Positions 6,380-14,441 of a stretch of DNA of 15,234 nt are shown here, piece after piece (position 1 is the first letter of the stretch; the number at the start of each line of letters is the position of its first letter). Made by a program: the position numbers and the translations under genes. The stretch is taken from assembly GCA_004524425.1 (NCBI GenBank), contig SDNN01000054.1, positions 1 to 15,234 of the forward strand, in the 5' to 3' direction. This DNA is from Promethearchaeota archaeon (lineage in GTDB: Archaea > Asgardarchaeota > Lokiarchaeia > Sigynarchaeales > SOKP01). A model generated the notes under the pieces. It ran no database searches, was not told where the DNA came from, and saw only the letters and a program-made list of their open reading frames with translations.

Positions 6380-9300
6380 CTAAACAACCTCCTTAGCTTT
6401 TTCTTTTTTTGCTTCAATTTTATCCCCTGTTTTAGATAAAGGCCCTAATTTTTTTATTTTGTTAACAAAATCCGTGACAACTTGGGAGAATCTTTTACCT
6501 TCACTTGCAGAAACCCATTCTAATCTCAAGCGCTCCGGATTGATACCCACTTTCTCTAAAATTTCCCGAATCTCGTTATATCTCCTGAGCATATCATAAT
6601 TCCCTTCTAGATAATGGCAATCTCCAATATGACAACCACCAATGAACACGCCATCAGCGCCTTCTAAAAATGCTTGTAATATGAAATGTTTTGGAATTCT
6701 TCCCGTACACATGACTCTTATTGGTCTAATATTGGTTGGATATTGAAATCTACTTACACCACATGTATCAGCACCAGCATAACTACACCAATTACATAGA
6801 AATGATACTATTCTCGGTCTTTCATCCACAAATTCACCTTGCACGGCTTCTTGAATCATGGGATAAATTTGCTCATCTGAAAAATGCTTCATTGTTATGG
6901 CCCCTGCTGGGCATGCTGCTGAACAATCTCCACAACCCTTACATAAGAGCGGATTAGATTCAGATACCAAGATTTCCTTATCAAAATTTACACCAATCGC
7001 TCCATAATTGCAAACTTCCTCGCATTTTTGACATGCGATGCACAAGGCAGGATCTACGACAGATACTAGTGGTTCATTTTCAACCTCACCAGAGATCAGA
7101 GGTATTAACGCATGAGCTGCCGCACCTCTAGCTTGAGATATGGAGTCAGCAATTCCTTTCGGACCGTGACACGTGCCAGCAAGATAAATACCATCAGTGG
7201 CGAAATCTACAGGCCTTAATTTGATATGAGCCTCCAAGAAAAAACCATTTTGGTCTCGAGCACACTTTATCATCTCTCCTAATTTTTGAGTATCATTTGG
7301 TATTAAAGGAGTAGATAGAACTACCTTATCAGCATCTATGGTTAGATCAACCTGAGTTAAAATGTCTTTCACATTGACCTTGAGCTTGCCATTAGCGACA
7401 TCTACTGTAGGATATTCATTGAACCTGATATAATTAATATTTTCTCGAGCTTTCCAATAATATGGTTCTTCATCTGTCCCTACCCGTATGTCCCTATAAA
7501 GCACATATATGTTGGAATTTGGGTATTTTTCTTTTACATATAAAGAATGTCTTATGGATTCTGAACAACAGATCAATGAACAATAAGTTACTCCATCACC
7601 ATCTTCGGGTTGTCGAGAGCCTACACAGTGGATGAACACAAGCGTCTCGCCATCCTTCAATTCATCATTTCTTAGCTTATCCGATAACTCAAGCTGGGTC
7701 AATACATTTTCATTCTCTCCATAATGGTACCAACCGATGGGTTTATATTCATAAGCGCCGGTTGCGGTGATGATAACTCCTACATTTAAGTTTATTTGTT
7801 TATTCTCAGCTTCGTTGCTTACCTTAACCTTAAAGTCGCCGATTGAACCTTTTACTTCTTTTACTACTGAATTTAGGTAAGTGATAATATTCTTTCGATC
7901 GTTATATTCTTTTAATTTGTCCTCTAAAAATTGAGTCGAATCAATTCTATCAAAATTAATTTTATAAATTAGATTTAAATTACCACCCAATTTATCTTCT
8001 TTCTCAACCAAATGAACTTTAAATCCCTTTTTGGCAATTTCCATGGCTGCAGTCATGCCAGAAATCCCACCACCTACTACTAATGCTTCTGGAATTACCT
8101 TTCCTCTGATTTTCTGCTCAGGTTTTTGACGAGTAACCCGAGCTACGCCCATTCTAATCAAATCTTTTGCTTTATCAGTTGCCTTAGCATTATTATTCAT
8201 GTGTACCCAGGAATCTAATTCTCGGATACTAACGAAATTAAAAAGATATTCATTTAATCCGACTTCTCTCATTGTTTTTTGAAAAAGTGGTTCATGAGTT
8301 CGTGGCGTACAGGCCGCTACAACTACCCTATTTAAATCAAGTTCTTCAATTTTCTCTTTAATTATATCTTGGGTTAATTGCGAACAACTATACTTATTTT
8401 CCATTGAAAACACCACGTTTGGAAGGGTTTTAGCATAATCTACTAGCGCTGGTACGTCCATGTATCCTGCGATATTAATCCCACATCTACATACAAATAC
8501 TCCGATACGCGGATCGTCAGAGGGTAATATTTCCTTGAGAGGGGGTAATTCAACTTTTTGCTCCTCCTCACTCATCGGAACGGCATGACTAGCAGCTAAT
8601 GCAGCTGCACCTCCAGCTTTAGCCACTGAATTTGCAATATCATCTGGAGATTGACAAGAACCCGTTACGTAAATCCCACCAATAGTAGAACTTAAATCTT
8701 CTGTTGAATCCTTAGTTTTAAAGAAGCCTAATACATTTCGTTCAATTCCTAGAATCTTTGCTAATTCATTAGCATCTTTACGAGGAATTACAGCATTTGC
8801 CAGAACGACGAGGTCAAACTCACTAAGCTCAACCTCACCGGTATCCAGATTAGCGTGTTGAACGTATAGATTGTGATTCTCGGGGTTCTCCCGGACATCT
8901 CCAGGGATCCCATGATAATACCTGAGATCATATTCATCCTTTGCTCTTTCTATGAATTCTTCCTGATTTTTTCCGATGACCCTAGTATCATTAAAGAAGA
9001 TTGTCACGTTAGTGTCGGGGGCATGTTCTCTCGTAACTACACCCTCTTTTGCCATGTACATGCAACAGAATTTGGAACAATATGCACACAGATCTTCATT
9101 TCTCGAGCCTACACAGGCAACGAACGCAATGTTATGCGCGTGTTCATTGTCGGAAGGTCGTAAGAGTTCACCTTCTGTCGGACCCGATGCGCTGAGCAAT
9201 CTTTCATACTGCATGGCAGTGATCACATTCGGATATTCTCCATAGTGGTACCGATCAAGCACGGTTGGATCGAGTTGATCATAACCCGTCGCAACTATGA

Positions 9301-9877
9301 CGGATGCGACATTATATTCAACGATTTCATCTTTATCTTCCCAATTTATTGCGCCCGCTTCGCATTCTTTTTCACAAAGTTGACAAGCATCTTTAGTTAA
9401 ATACAAGCATTTTTCAGGATCAATGACCGCCTTTCTTGGAACGGCTTGGGGAAAGGGAATGTAAATGGCTGTTCTATTTCCCATTCCTTCCTCAAATTCA
9501 GAGGGTATCTTTTTCATGGGACATTTCTCTGAACAAGCTCCACAGCCCGTACATGCATCCCAATTCACGTACTTGGCTTTCTTCAATACTTTGACCTTGA
9601 AATCACCTGCTTTCCCTTTTAGCTCTTTTACTTCTGAATAGGCTAAAAGGTCCACGTTAGGATGACGGCTTACTTCCACCATTTTAGGTGCTAAAATACA
9701 TATTGAACAATCTAAGGTTGGAAATGTCTTATCAAGTTGAGCCATGCGACCTCCGACTGATGAGGTTTTTTCTACTAAAATTACTTTGTATCCTTGATCT
9801 GCCAAGGTTAATGATGCTTCAATTCCACTGATACCGCCGCCTATTACCATTATTGAACTTAATTTGTTTTCCGCCAT
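6380..9877 (-). CDS. hdrA: Duplicated HdrA fused to MvhD
   Basis: This 1165-residue protein is the flavin electron-transfer hub of the complex. Domains in order: FAD/Rossmann domain 1 (GGGISG at 13-18, CVGSR at 255-259), with an inserted ferredoxin at 105-175 (C109, C112, C115, C119; C157, C165, C168, C172); HdrA N-terminal cluster domain (455-585: CRCG at 463-466, C498, C523); FAD domain 2 (GGGISG at 602-607, CVGSR at 751-755); two-cluster ferredoxin (C946, C949, C952, C956; C979, C982, C985, C989); MvhD (1022-1146: CNWCSYAGADTCGVSRFQYP, C1057, CHIGDCHY); and a Lys-rich tail. Ordinary HdrA is about 650 residues with one FAD domain and MvhD separate. The insert exists only in copy 1, and the HdrA N-terminal domain stands in the middle. 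MvhD normally docks hydrogenase or formate dehydrogenase; none is encoded here. The start is ATG 9877, with AGGA 6 nt upstream. Confidence 0.95.
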   Translation of the reverse strand: MAENKLSSIMVIGGGISGIEASLTLADQGYKVILVEKTSSVGGRMAQLDKTFPTLDCSICILAPKMVEVSRHPNVDLLAYSEVKELKGKAGDFKVKVLKKAKYVNWDACTGCGACSEKCPMKKIPSEFEEGMGNRTAIYIPFPQAVPRKAVIDPEKCLYLTKDACQLCEKECEAGAINWEDKDEIVEYNVASVIVATGYDQLDPTVLDRYHYGEYPNVITAMQYERLLSASGPTEGELLRPSDNEHAHNIAFVACVGSRNEDLCAYCSKFCCMYMAKEGVVTREHAPDTNVTIFFNDTRVIGKNQEEFIERAKDEYDLRYYHGIPGDVRENPENHNLYVQHANLDTGEVELSEFDLVVLANAVIPRKDANELAKILGIERNVLGFFKTKDSTEDLSSTIGGIYVTGSCQSPDDIANSVAKAGGAAALAASHAVPMSEEEQKVELPPLKEILPSDDPRIGVFVCRCGINIAGYMDVPALVDYAKTLPNVVFSMENKYSCSQLTQDIIKEKIEELDLNRVVVAACTPRTHEPLFQKTMREVGLNEYLFNFVSIRELDSWVHMNNNAKATDKAKDLIRMGVARVTRQKPEQKIRGKVIPEALVVGGGISGMTAAMEIAKKGFKVHLVEKEDKLGGNLNLIYKINFDRIDSTQFLEDKLKEYNDRKNIITYLNSVVKEVKGSIGDFKVKVSNEAENKQINLNVGVIITATGAYEYKPIGWYHYGENENVLTQLELSDKLRNDELKDGETLVFIHCVGSRQPEDGDGVTYCSLICCSESIRHSLYVKEKYPNSNIYVLYRDIRVGTDEEPYYWKARENINYIRFNEYPTVDVANGKLKVNVKDILTQVDLTIDADKVVLSTPLIPNDTQKLGEMIKCARDQNGFFLEAHIKLRPVDFATDGIYLAGTCHGPKGIADSISQARGAAAHALIPLISGEVENEPLVSVVDPALCIACQKCEEVCNYGAIGVNFDKEILVSESNPLLCKGCGDCSAACPAGAITMKHFSDEQIYPMIQEAVQGEFVDERPRIVSFLCNWCSYAGADTCGVSRFQYPTNIRPIRVMCTGRIPKHFILQAFLEGADGVFIGGCHIGDCHYLEGNYDMLRRYNEIREILEKVGINPERLRLEWVSASEGKRFSQVVTDFVNKIKKLGPLSKTGDKIEAKKEKAKEVV

Positions 9878-10096
9878 TTTGATTCCTTATTCTATTTTTT
9901 TTAGATTTTTTTTAAGTATTTTTTATTAATTACTAACATGAAATCAAAATATACAATTTAAAAAAAACAATATTGTTATTTTTGATCATAAAACCTTTTA
10001 TAAATATTTATTGTCGCAAACATATATATAAATGTTATCGGAAATGATTCATTCCGTCAATTTATTGGTAAAAACCCTCATAAAAAGTCATAATCA

Positions 10097-10110
10097 GATC
10101 AAAATTGATC
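10097..10110. promoter_or_regulatory. Short inverted repeat GATCAA-AA-TTGATC
   Basis: Six-base arms with a two-base spacer form a near-palindrome 220 nt upstream of hdrA and 330 nt upstream of the GTPase gene. A further TTGATCA stands at 9982-9988, near the hdrA promoter candidates. It may be a regulator site, but short AT-rich repeats arise by chance in such sequence. Confidence 0.25.
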
Positions 10111-10368
10111 AATATTATTTTTAAAAACCGTTAAAAATATACCAAAATTAAACGACATGGCGAATTCGTTTTTTATGCATAAAAGTAAAGAAAAATAAAC
10201 TAAATTTCCCATATTGGTGTGATATTAGGATTTAAAATGGTCATTTTTGATGAAAACAATAAAAATCGTGAAATTTAGTTGACCAAATGAATTAGTTATT
10301 AATACTATAATAGGTAAGAATATTTTATTATATATTTAAAAAAAATAATAATAATCAGAATTTTTCAA

Positions 10369-10380
10369 TTTAAAATATAA
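10369..10380 (+). promoter_or_regulatory. TATA box of the GTPase gene
   Basis: TTTAAAATATAA is followed after about 30 nt by the expected transcript start near 10400, leaving a short leader with the AGGTGAT Shine-Dalgarno (10427-10433). The inferred transcript covers the P-loop codons, which supports the extended reading frame. Confidence 0.45.
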
Positions 10381-10426
10381 ACTTTACAGGCATTCCATAA
10401 AAATACTAATTTATTAAACCAGATTT

Positions 10427-10433
10427 AGGTGAT
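10427..10433 (+). promoter_or_regulatory. Shine-Dalgarno pointing to an ATC start
   Basis: AGGTGAT matches part of the anti-Shine-Dalgarno complement GGAGGTGATC. It ends 5 nt before ATC 10439, the position where the GTPase protein should begin. No ATG, GTG or TTG lies at usable distance. TTG 10511 is 78 nt away. Confidence 0.6.
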
Positions 10434-10438
10434 TACTA

Positions 10439-11122
10439 ATCAAAATAGTAGTTACAGGAGCGGTTCAGAGCGGAAAATCTAGTTATATCAACTTTTTCGA
10501 TAAAGAGGCCTTGAATGTGCAAGTTAAAGGACAAAACAATTTAAGTTATACGGTGGCAATGGATTTAGGATTCGTGAAAATAAATGGTTTTGAGGTATAT
10601 TTGTTTGGGACTCCTGGACTTTTACGATTTAGAGTAATGAGTGAAGTGGTTTGTAGGGGGGCTGATGGGTTTATCTTCATGTTTGATGCTGCAGATCCCG
10701 ATAAGGATGGAGATGCAATTTCAATTTTAAACATTATTCGAAAATCAAGTAATCATGACATTCCCATCGTATTCTTAGCTAATAAACAGGATTTAGAGAA
10801 TGCCAGATCACCAGAAATAATAAAAGCTCAAAATAGTCTTCCCGAAGATTCCACATTCTTCTCTACGAGCAACAAAACGGGATTAAATATTGAGAAATCA
10901 TTACGTTTTGTAGTAAACGAGATATTCGATAAACATGAGGAATTAATACAAGTCCTCATGAATTATGAGAACGATATTAAGGGTTTAGCAGAAAGATTAA
11001 AAAAGAATAAAGAGCAGATGAAAGATTTTCTAAATACCATGGAATTAAAGAGATTCATAGAAATAGACCGTAAGCAAAAAATATATAGGGTAAGAGAAGG
11101 GCTAAAAAAGGTTATCATTTAG
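10439..11122 (+). CDS. Small Ras-like GTPase (SRPRB/COG2229-like) with non-standard start
   Basis: A GTP-binding switch protein of about 227 residues. From ATC 10439 the motifs are complete: G1 GAVQSGKS (7-14), G2-like TVAMDLG (38-44), G3 LFGTPGL (55-61), G4 NKQD (115-118) and G5 TSNKTG after position 135. GTPG without the usual Asp of DxxG is typical of COG2229 and Gtr/SRPRB-like proteins. The usual Gln after GTPG is Leu at 61, which in Ras blocks hydrolysis. A helical, coiled-coil-like region and a small basic tail follow residue 165. The reading frame is open back to TGA 10430-10432, but the first standard start, TTG 10511, would remove the P-loop. A Shine-Dalgarno 5 nt before ATC supports that codon as start; a sequence error at an original ATG is the alternative. 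It is probably a single gene, with a T8 run at 11133-11140 downstream. Confidence 0.85.
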   Translation: MKIVVTGAVQSGKSSYINFFDKEALNVQVKGQNNLSYTVAMDLGFVKINGFEVYLFGTPGLLRFRVMSEVVCRGADGFIFMFDAADPDKDGDAISILNIIRKSSNHDIPIVFLANKQDLENARSPEIIKAQNSLPEDSTFFSTSNKTGLNIEKSLRFVVNEIFDKHEELIQVLMNYENDIKGLAERLKKNKEQMKDFLNTMELKRFIEIDRKQKIYRVREGLKKVII

Positions 11123-11132
11123 ATGCTGCCCA

Positions 11133-11161
11133 TTTTTTTTGAAAATTAATAATTGATTTTC
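11133..11161 (+). terminator. T-run with weak inverted repeat after the GTPase gene
   Basis: Eight T (11133-11140), 10 nt after the stop, match archaeal T-run termination. The adjoining GAAAAT / ATTTTC arms (11141-11161) could form only a weak hairpin. Confidence 0.35.
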
Positions 11162-11203
11162 ATTTGGTTCACTTCATTTAACGAACAATTAAGAATAAAA
11201 TGG

Positions 11204-11217
11204 TTTATTTTATATTA
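11204..11217 (+). promoter_or_regulatory. TATA box for a probable leaderless transcript
   Basis: TTTATTTTATATTA is centred about 21 nt before ATG 11231, and no Shine-Dalgarno lies between. The expected transcription start therefore falls at or next to the ATG, as in leaderless archaeal genes. Confidence 0.45.
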
Positions 11218-11230
11218 TTAGTAGATAAGC

Positions 11231-12400
11231 ATGGGAAAATCTAAATCTGAAGATACTTTAATATTATATGCACTTACTCCTGGTTTATCCCATATGGCAA
11301 GTGTATATGAGGCATTGTCTTTATTTTCAAATTTAAAAAAGAGTACCGATCCCAGCAATCGATTTAATATAATATTCTTCCAAGAAGACGGTCCTAATTT
11401 TTTAGAAAGTTTCACGCTAAATCCAGATTATATCATAATGGCACTTAAATCCTTAGAACCTGTAATTGTAAAAGGTAATGTAGGAGGAGGTATTTTTTTA
11501 TCCATTTCAATTATTATTGATGTATTCAAAAAGGTTTCAGAAAAATCCTTTCGCTTAATAGTCTTATCTGATTCTGGATCTCCTAAAATAGCACCATTAT
11601 ACATGCCCATCTTAGAATCAATGACAGAATTAATTAAATGCATGCCTTTTACAATTGATGTCGTTAGGGTAGGCACTCATGATGGTGAAGAGGATACTAA
11701 ACTAATGCGCTTGGCAGCAAGAGCAAATGGAACGATTCATAGAATAAATGATATCAGTTCATTATCATCTATTTTGAAAATCATCGCAACTCAAAAGGAA
11801 AAAAGTAATGATGAGGGGAAAAAAGAGGAAAAGCTCCATATTCCAAAGGAAAAGCAATTCTTTTATATAAATTTAGCCGATGATCCGATAAAAGTAAATC
11901 ATCCAGATACGTGCTCAATCTGCTACAAAAAGGATTTTAATGCCATGCTTAAATGTCCTAACTGCGGCGTCATGACACATAAAATTTGTTTGGCACTTTG
12001 GAGCAAAGACTCTTCGATAGGCATCCCTAATATCTTTAGATGTCATAATTGTTATTATTTGATAAAGCTTGATGAAACATTTGTTGAAAGGGTAAAATTA
12101 GCCCAAAAAGTAGAAGAGGCAAAAATTTTACCGCAAAAAGATATAGTAGACATTCATGATTATTTGGAAAGTCTAGAAGCTGAAGATGGTCCTAAAATTG
12201 TTCATATTAACGACCCGATGGGCATTCCTGCAGAAGAATTCATCGAGAATGAGATGATTAAAATCGAGGAAAGTACTGAAGATCAATTTACATTGGATGA
12301 TGATGAGGAAACTAAGTTCATGCTCTGTCCTTATTGTTTTAAGATGATCACGAATAAATACAAAAGATGTCCAAATTGTCATAAAACGATTAAAAAATAA
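11231..12400 (+). CDS. vWA-like protein with C4HC3 zinc finger and C-terminal zinc ribbon
   Basis: The 389-residue protein has three visible parts. Residues 8-187 look like an alpha/beta von Willebrand factor A (vWA) domain of the Rpn10/Ssl1 kind: strands TLILYAL and FRLIVLSDSGS, a glycine-rich GNVGGG turn, and a final LAARANGTIHRI segment. The first MIDAS Asp is missing (ALTPGLS), so metal binding there is doubtful. Residues 228-274 hold a treble-clef finger, C228-xx-C231-x10-C242-xx-C245-x4-H250-xx-C253-x17-C271-xx-C274, the C4HC3 order of PHD/RING-CH fingers. Residues 366-383 are a CxxC...CxxC zinc ribbon after an acidic linker. Combined vWA and zinc fingers occur in eukaryotic Ssl1/p44 and Sec23/24, and RING/PHD-like fingers in ubiquitin systems. 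Which, if any, applies is not decided here. The gene follows the GTPase by 108 nt and appears leaderless. Confidence 0.72.
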   Translation: MGKSKSEDTLILYALTPGLSHMASVYEALSLFSNLKKSTDPSNRFNIIFFQEDGPNFLESFTLNPDYIIMALKSLEPVIVKGNVGGGIFLSISIIIDVFKKVSEKSFRLIVLSDSGSPKIAPLYMPILESMTELIKCMPFTIDVVRVGTHDGEEDTKLMRLAARANGTIHRINDISSLSSILKIIATQKEKSNDEGKKEEKLHIPKEKQFFYINLADDPIKVNHPDTCSICYKKDFNAMLKCPNCGVMTHKICLALWSKDSSIGIPNIFRCHNCYYLIKLDETFVERVKLAQKVEEAKILPQKDIVDIHDYLESLEAEDGPKIVHINDPMGIPAEEFIENEMIKIEESTEDQFTLDDDEETKFMLCPYCFKMITNKYKRCPNCHKTIKK

Positions 12401-12410
12401 GAACATGCGT

Positions 12411-12440
12411 CAAGCTCTTTTTTTAAAAAATTCAGCTTGC
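12411..12440. terminator. Hairpin between convergent genes
   Basis: CAAGCT (12411-12416) and AGCTTG (12434-12439) pair around a T7-A6 core, giving a T-run on either strand. Its place midway between two convergent stops (12400 and 12489) fits a two-way terminator. Confidence 0.4.
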
Positions 12441-12488
12441 TTGAATGCTTAAAACGACATAAAAAGAGTAAAAATAAGAATTTTATCT

Positions 12489-14441
12489 CTATTTAAATTC
12501 AAACGGAGAGATTTGTTCTTTTCCAAATGATTTCCTTAGTTCTATTAGCCTTTTTCTTTGATCTTCAAGAATCTTCCAAAAGAATTCAGGGATATCCCGA
12601 TCTTTTTTGTACATTGCCTCCACCCTATCTAATTTTTCAAGCAAGTGTCTTGTTCGAATTGAGAATTGTTGTATATAATCTTTTTTGGAATAATCCTTTT
12701 TCAAATATTTTTGAAATAAAGCCCTTAGATCATGATATCTTGGAATGAATCCGATGGGCGTCTCTATTGCTTGTAATTCATTATGGCTTCGACTCTCTGC
12801 CCACATGACCCAGACCAACTTGTCAAGCATTCCATTTAGATATTTACCATTGCCATTTTTAAGAAAATAATTCGTGGCAAATACTCTTGGACAAATGCTC
12901 AGGTCTTCACCAAATTTTCTATGGTTATCTAAGTATTTTCCTAATGGTACGACGACAAAGTCTAGATTTGCCATCGGACTTGCAGTCCTCACTCCTTCTG
13001 CTCCAAGTGTTGCAGAGGTCGTTTCTGATTCAATAGATGCGCCTAGAAATACTCCATGTTCCCAATCAAGACTTTCGAGAATAGGAGGCATGGTATCACT
13101 ATCTCTTCCCCCATAAAAAATGCCTTCAACCGGAACTCCTTCAGGACTGTCCAAATTTACATCTGCGTTTGCTAGTTCATTAATTCTAATCGTGTATCTT
13201 GCATTTGGATGAGCATGTGGAATTTGCTTACCATTCTCATCTGTCTTTCCCGTATGCCATTTACCAGAATAGTTTATTCCTTTTCTAGGTATTGCTTTCC
13301 CCATTCCAATCCAATATGGGAAGCCTTGAGTGACGAGTACATTTGAGAAAATGGTCTCTCGCGGAGAGGTGATTGCTTCATAAATAATAGGATCATCCTT
13401 AGGATTCACATCCTTAATGATTCCAAATAATCCTCTTTCAATATTCACGGCATGTGCATAACCATCCTCCCAAGGTCGCAAATAAGCTATATCATCCCCT
13501 ACAATTGTTTGACCTGGTAGCATGGCCGTGCTTGTCTTACCGCATGCGGAAGGATATGCTCCGCAGAAATATGATACCCGCTTTTTTCCTTTTGGGTGAA
13601 TTCCTAAGATAAAATAATGTTCAGCAAGCCAATCCTCATTATTAGCTTTATGTATTGCTAATCTTAATGCTAATTTCTTTAAACCTAAACTGTTACCCGC
13701 ATATTGATTATTCACTGACAATACTCTTTGTTCTTCCAGATCAATGTATATCCTTCGTTTATCTAAATTTTTTGTAACGGGAGGATTGCCCGTGAGCTCT
13801 CCAGAAGAATGTATAAAATAAAAAAAATCTTCTGAGCCATCTAGATTCTTGAATTCCTCATATCCTTCCCTATAAAGGATATCTTCAGAGTGAGCGACAT
13901 AAAATGAATCCGTTAGCTGTAGTGCAAGAATCGAAAATTTAGAATTTTTTGGTCCCAAGCTAAAAAATCGCACGACACACTCGTGACCACTCATGCAATC
14001 TCTCATGATATGCAATACTTCTTCAAGACCCTCATCCCTATCAATAGAATTAATCCATTGACTCATGTATTCCCCTTTAGGAACTAGAACTTTTGTATTG
14101 CGTTTATCTCTTGCCTGGTCATGATAGTCCATGGTAAAAAAACCATCAAAATGCACCGTGTGCCCTCTCGTGGCCAGGTCCATCTCTTCACCTAATTCAA
14201 TCGCTCTTTTTCTCACGTAATTAATATCTTCCTTAGAATCAGTTATAACTGTGACTTTAGAAGGATTGCATAATTCAATAAATTCATAGACAACACGCAA
14301 AACCTTCTCATTGTTTAAATCATATAATTTTTTGAGGTTGTCCTCGCTAATGACCTCAAGTTTATCAAGACTTTTTGTTTTGAGGTGATTTACGGTATCC
14401 AATTTATTTACCTCTTTCCATAAGATTTTACACTTAATCAT
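12489..14441 (-). CDS. pckG: Phosphoenolpyruvate carboxykinase (GTP)
   Basis: It interconverts oxaloacetate + GTP and PEP + GDP + CO2, linking C4 acids to gluconeogenesis. The 650-residue frame has the GTP-type signatures: YAGNSLGLKKLALR (247-260), the P-loop AYPSACGKTSTA with the reactive Cys300, the kinase-2 motif GDDIAYLRP (315-323) and GGRDSDTMPP (444-453), the usual archaeal variant. Length is slightly above the family norm (about 600-625). ATG 14441 has no Shine-Dalgarno and would need a leaderless message. TTG 14402 has GAGGT 7 nt upstream and gives 637 residues, so it is a serious alternative start; I give the outer limit. The gene is flanked by 313 nt upstream and the convergent hairpin downstream, so it is a single unit. 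No frameshift or lost catalytic residue is seen. Confidence 0.95.
   Translation of the reverse strand: MIKCKILWKEVNKLDTVNHLKTKSLDKLEVISEDNLKKLYDLNNEKVLRVVYEFIELCNPSKVTVITDSKEDINYVRKRAIELGEEMDLATRGHTVHFDGFFTMDYHDQARDKRNTKVLVPKGEYMSQWINSIDRDEGLEEVLHIMRDCMSGHECVVRFFSLGPKNSKFSILALQLTDSFYVAHSEDILYREGYEEFKNLDGSEDFFYFIHSSGELTGNPPVTKNLDKRRIYIDLEEQRVLSVNNQYAGNSLGLKKLALRLAIHKANNEDWLAEHYFILGIHPKGKKRVSYFCGAYPSACGKTSTAMLPGQTIVGDDIAYLRPWEDGYAHAVNIERGLFGIIKDVNPKDDPIIYEAITSPRETIFSNVLVTQGFPYWIGMGKAIPRKGINYSGKWHTGKTDENGKQIPHAHPNARYTIRINELANADVNLDSPEGVPVEGIFYGGRDSDTMPPILESLDWEHGVFLGASIESETTSATLGAEGVRTASPMANLDFVVVPLGKYLDNHRKFGEDLSICPRVFATNYFLKNGNGKYLNGMLDKLVWVMWAESRSHNELQAIETPIGFIPRYHDLRALFQKYLKKDYSKKDYIQQFSIRTRHLLEKLDRVEAMYKKDRDIPEFFWKILEDQRKRLIELRKSFGKEQISPFEFK

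Larger units (their letters stand above)
9878..10438. other. Long divergent intergenic region (hdrA / GTPase)
   Basis: This 561-nt, very AT-rich region has no supportable gene. On the minus strand, TATA candidates for hdrA are TTTATAAAAGG at about 9994-10004 and TGTATATTTT at about 9946-9955. On the plus strand, TTTAAAATATAA at 10369-10380 suits the GTPase gene. TTGATC motifs occur at 9982 and 10105, with GATCAA at 10097. A weak inverted repeat (AAACGA / TCGTTT) lies near 10151-10173. The length is more than simple promoters need. Confidence 0.45.

Noticed and set aside
8873..9245. Plus-strand frames opposite hdrA
   Set aside because: They overlap conserved HdrA cysteine motifs on the other strand and show no family features.
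10151..10173. Inverted repeat AAACGA / TCGTTT
   Set aside because: Six-base arms with a ten-base loop in very AT-rich DNA are expected by chance, and it has no position relative to a promoter.
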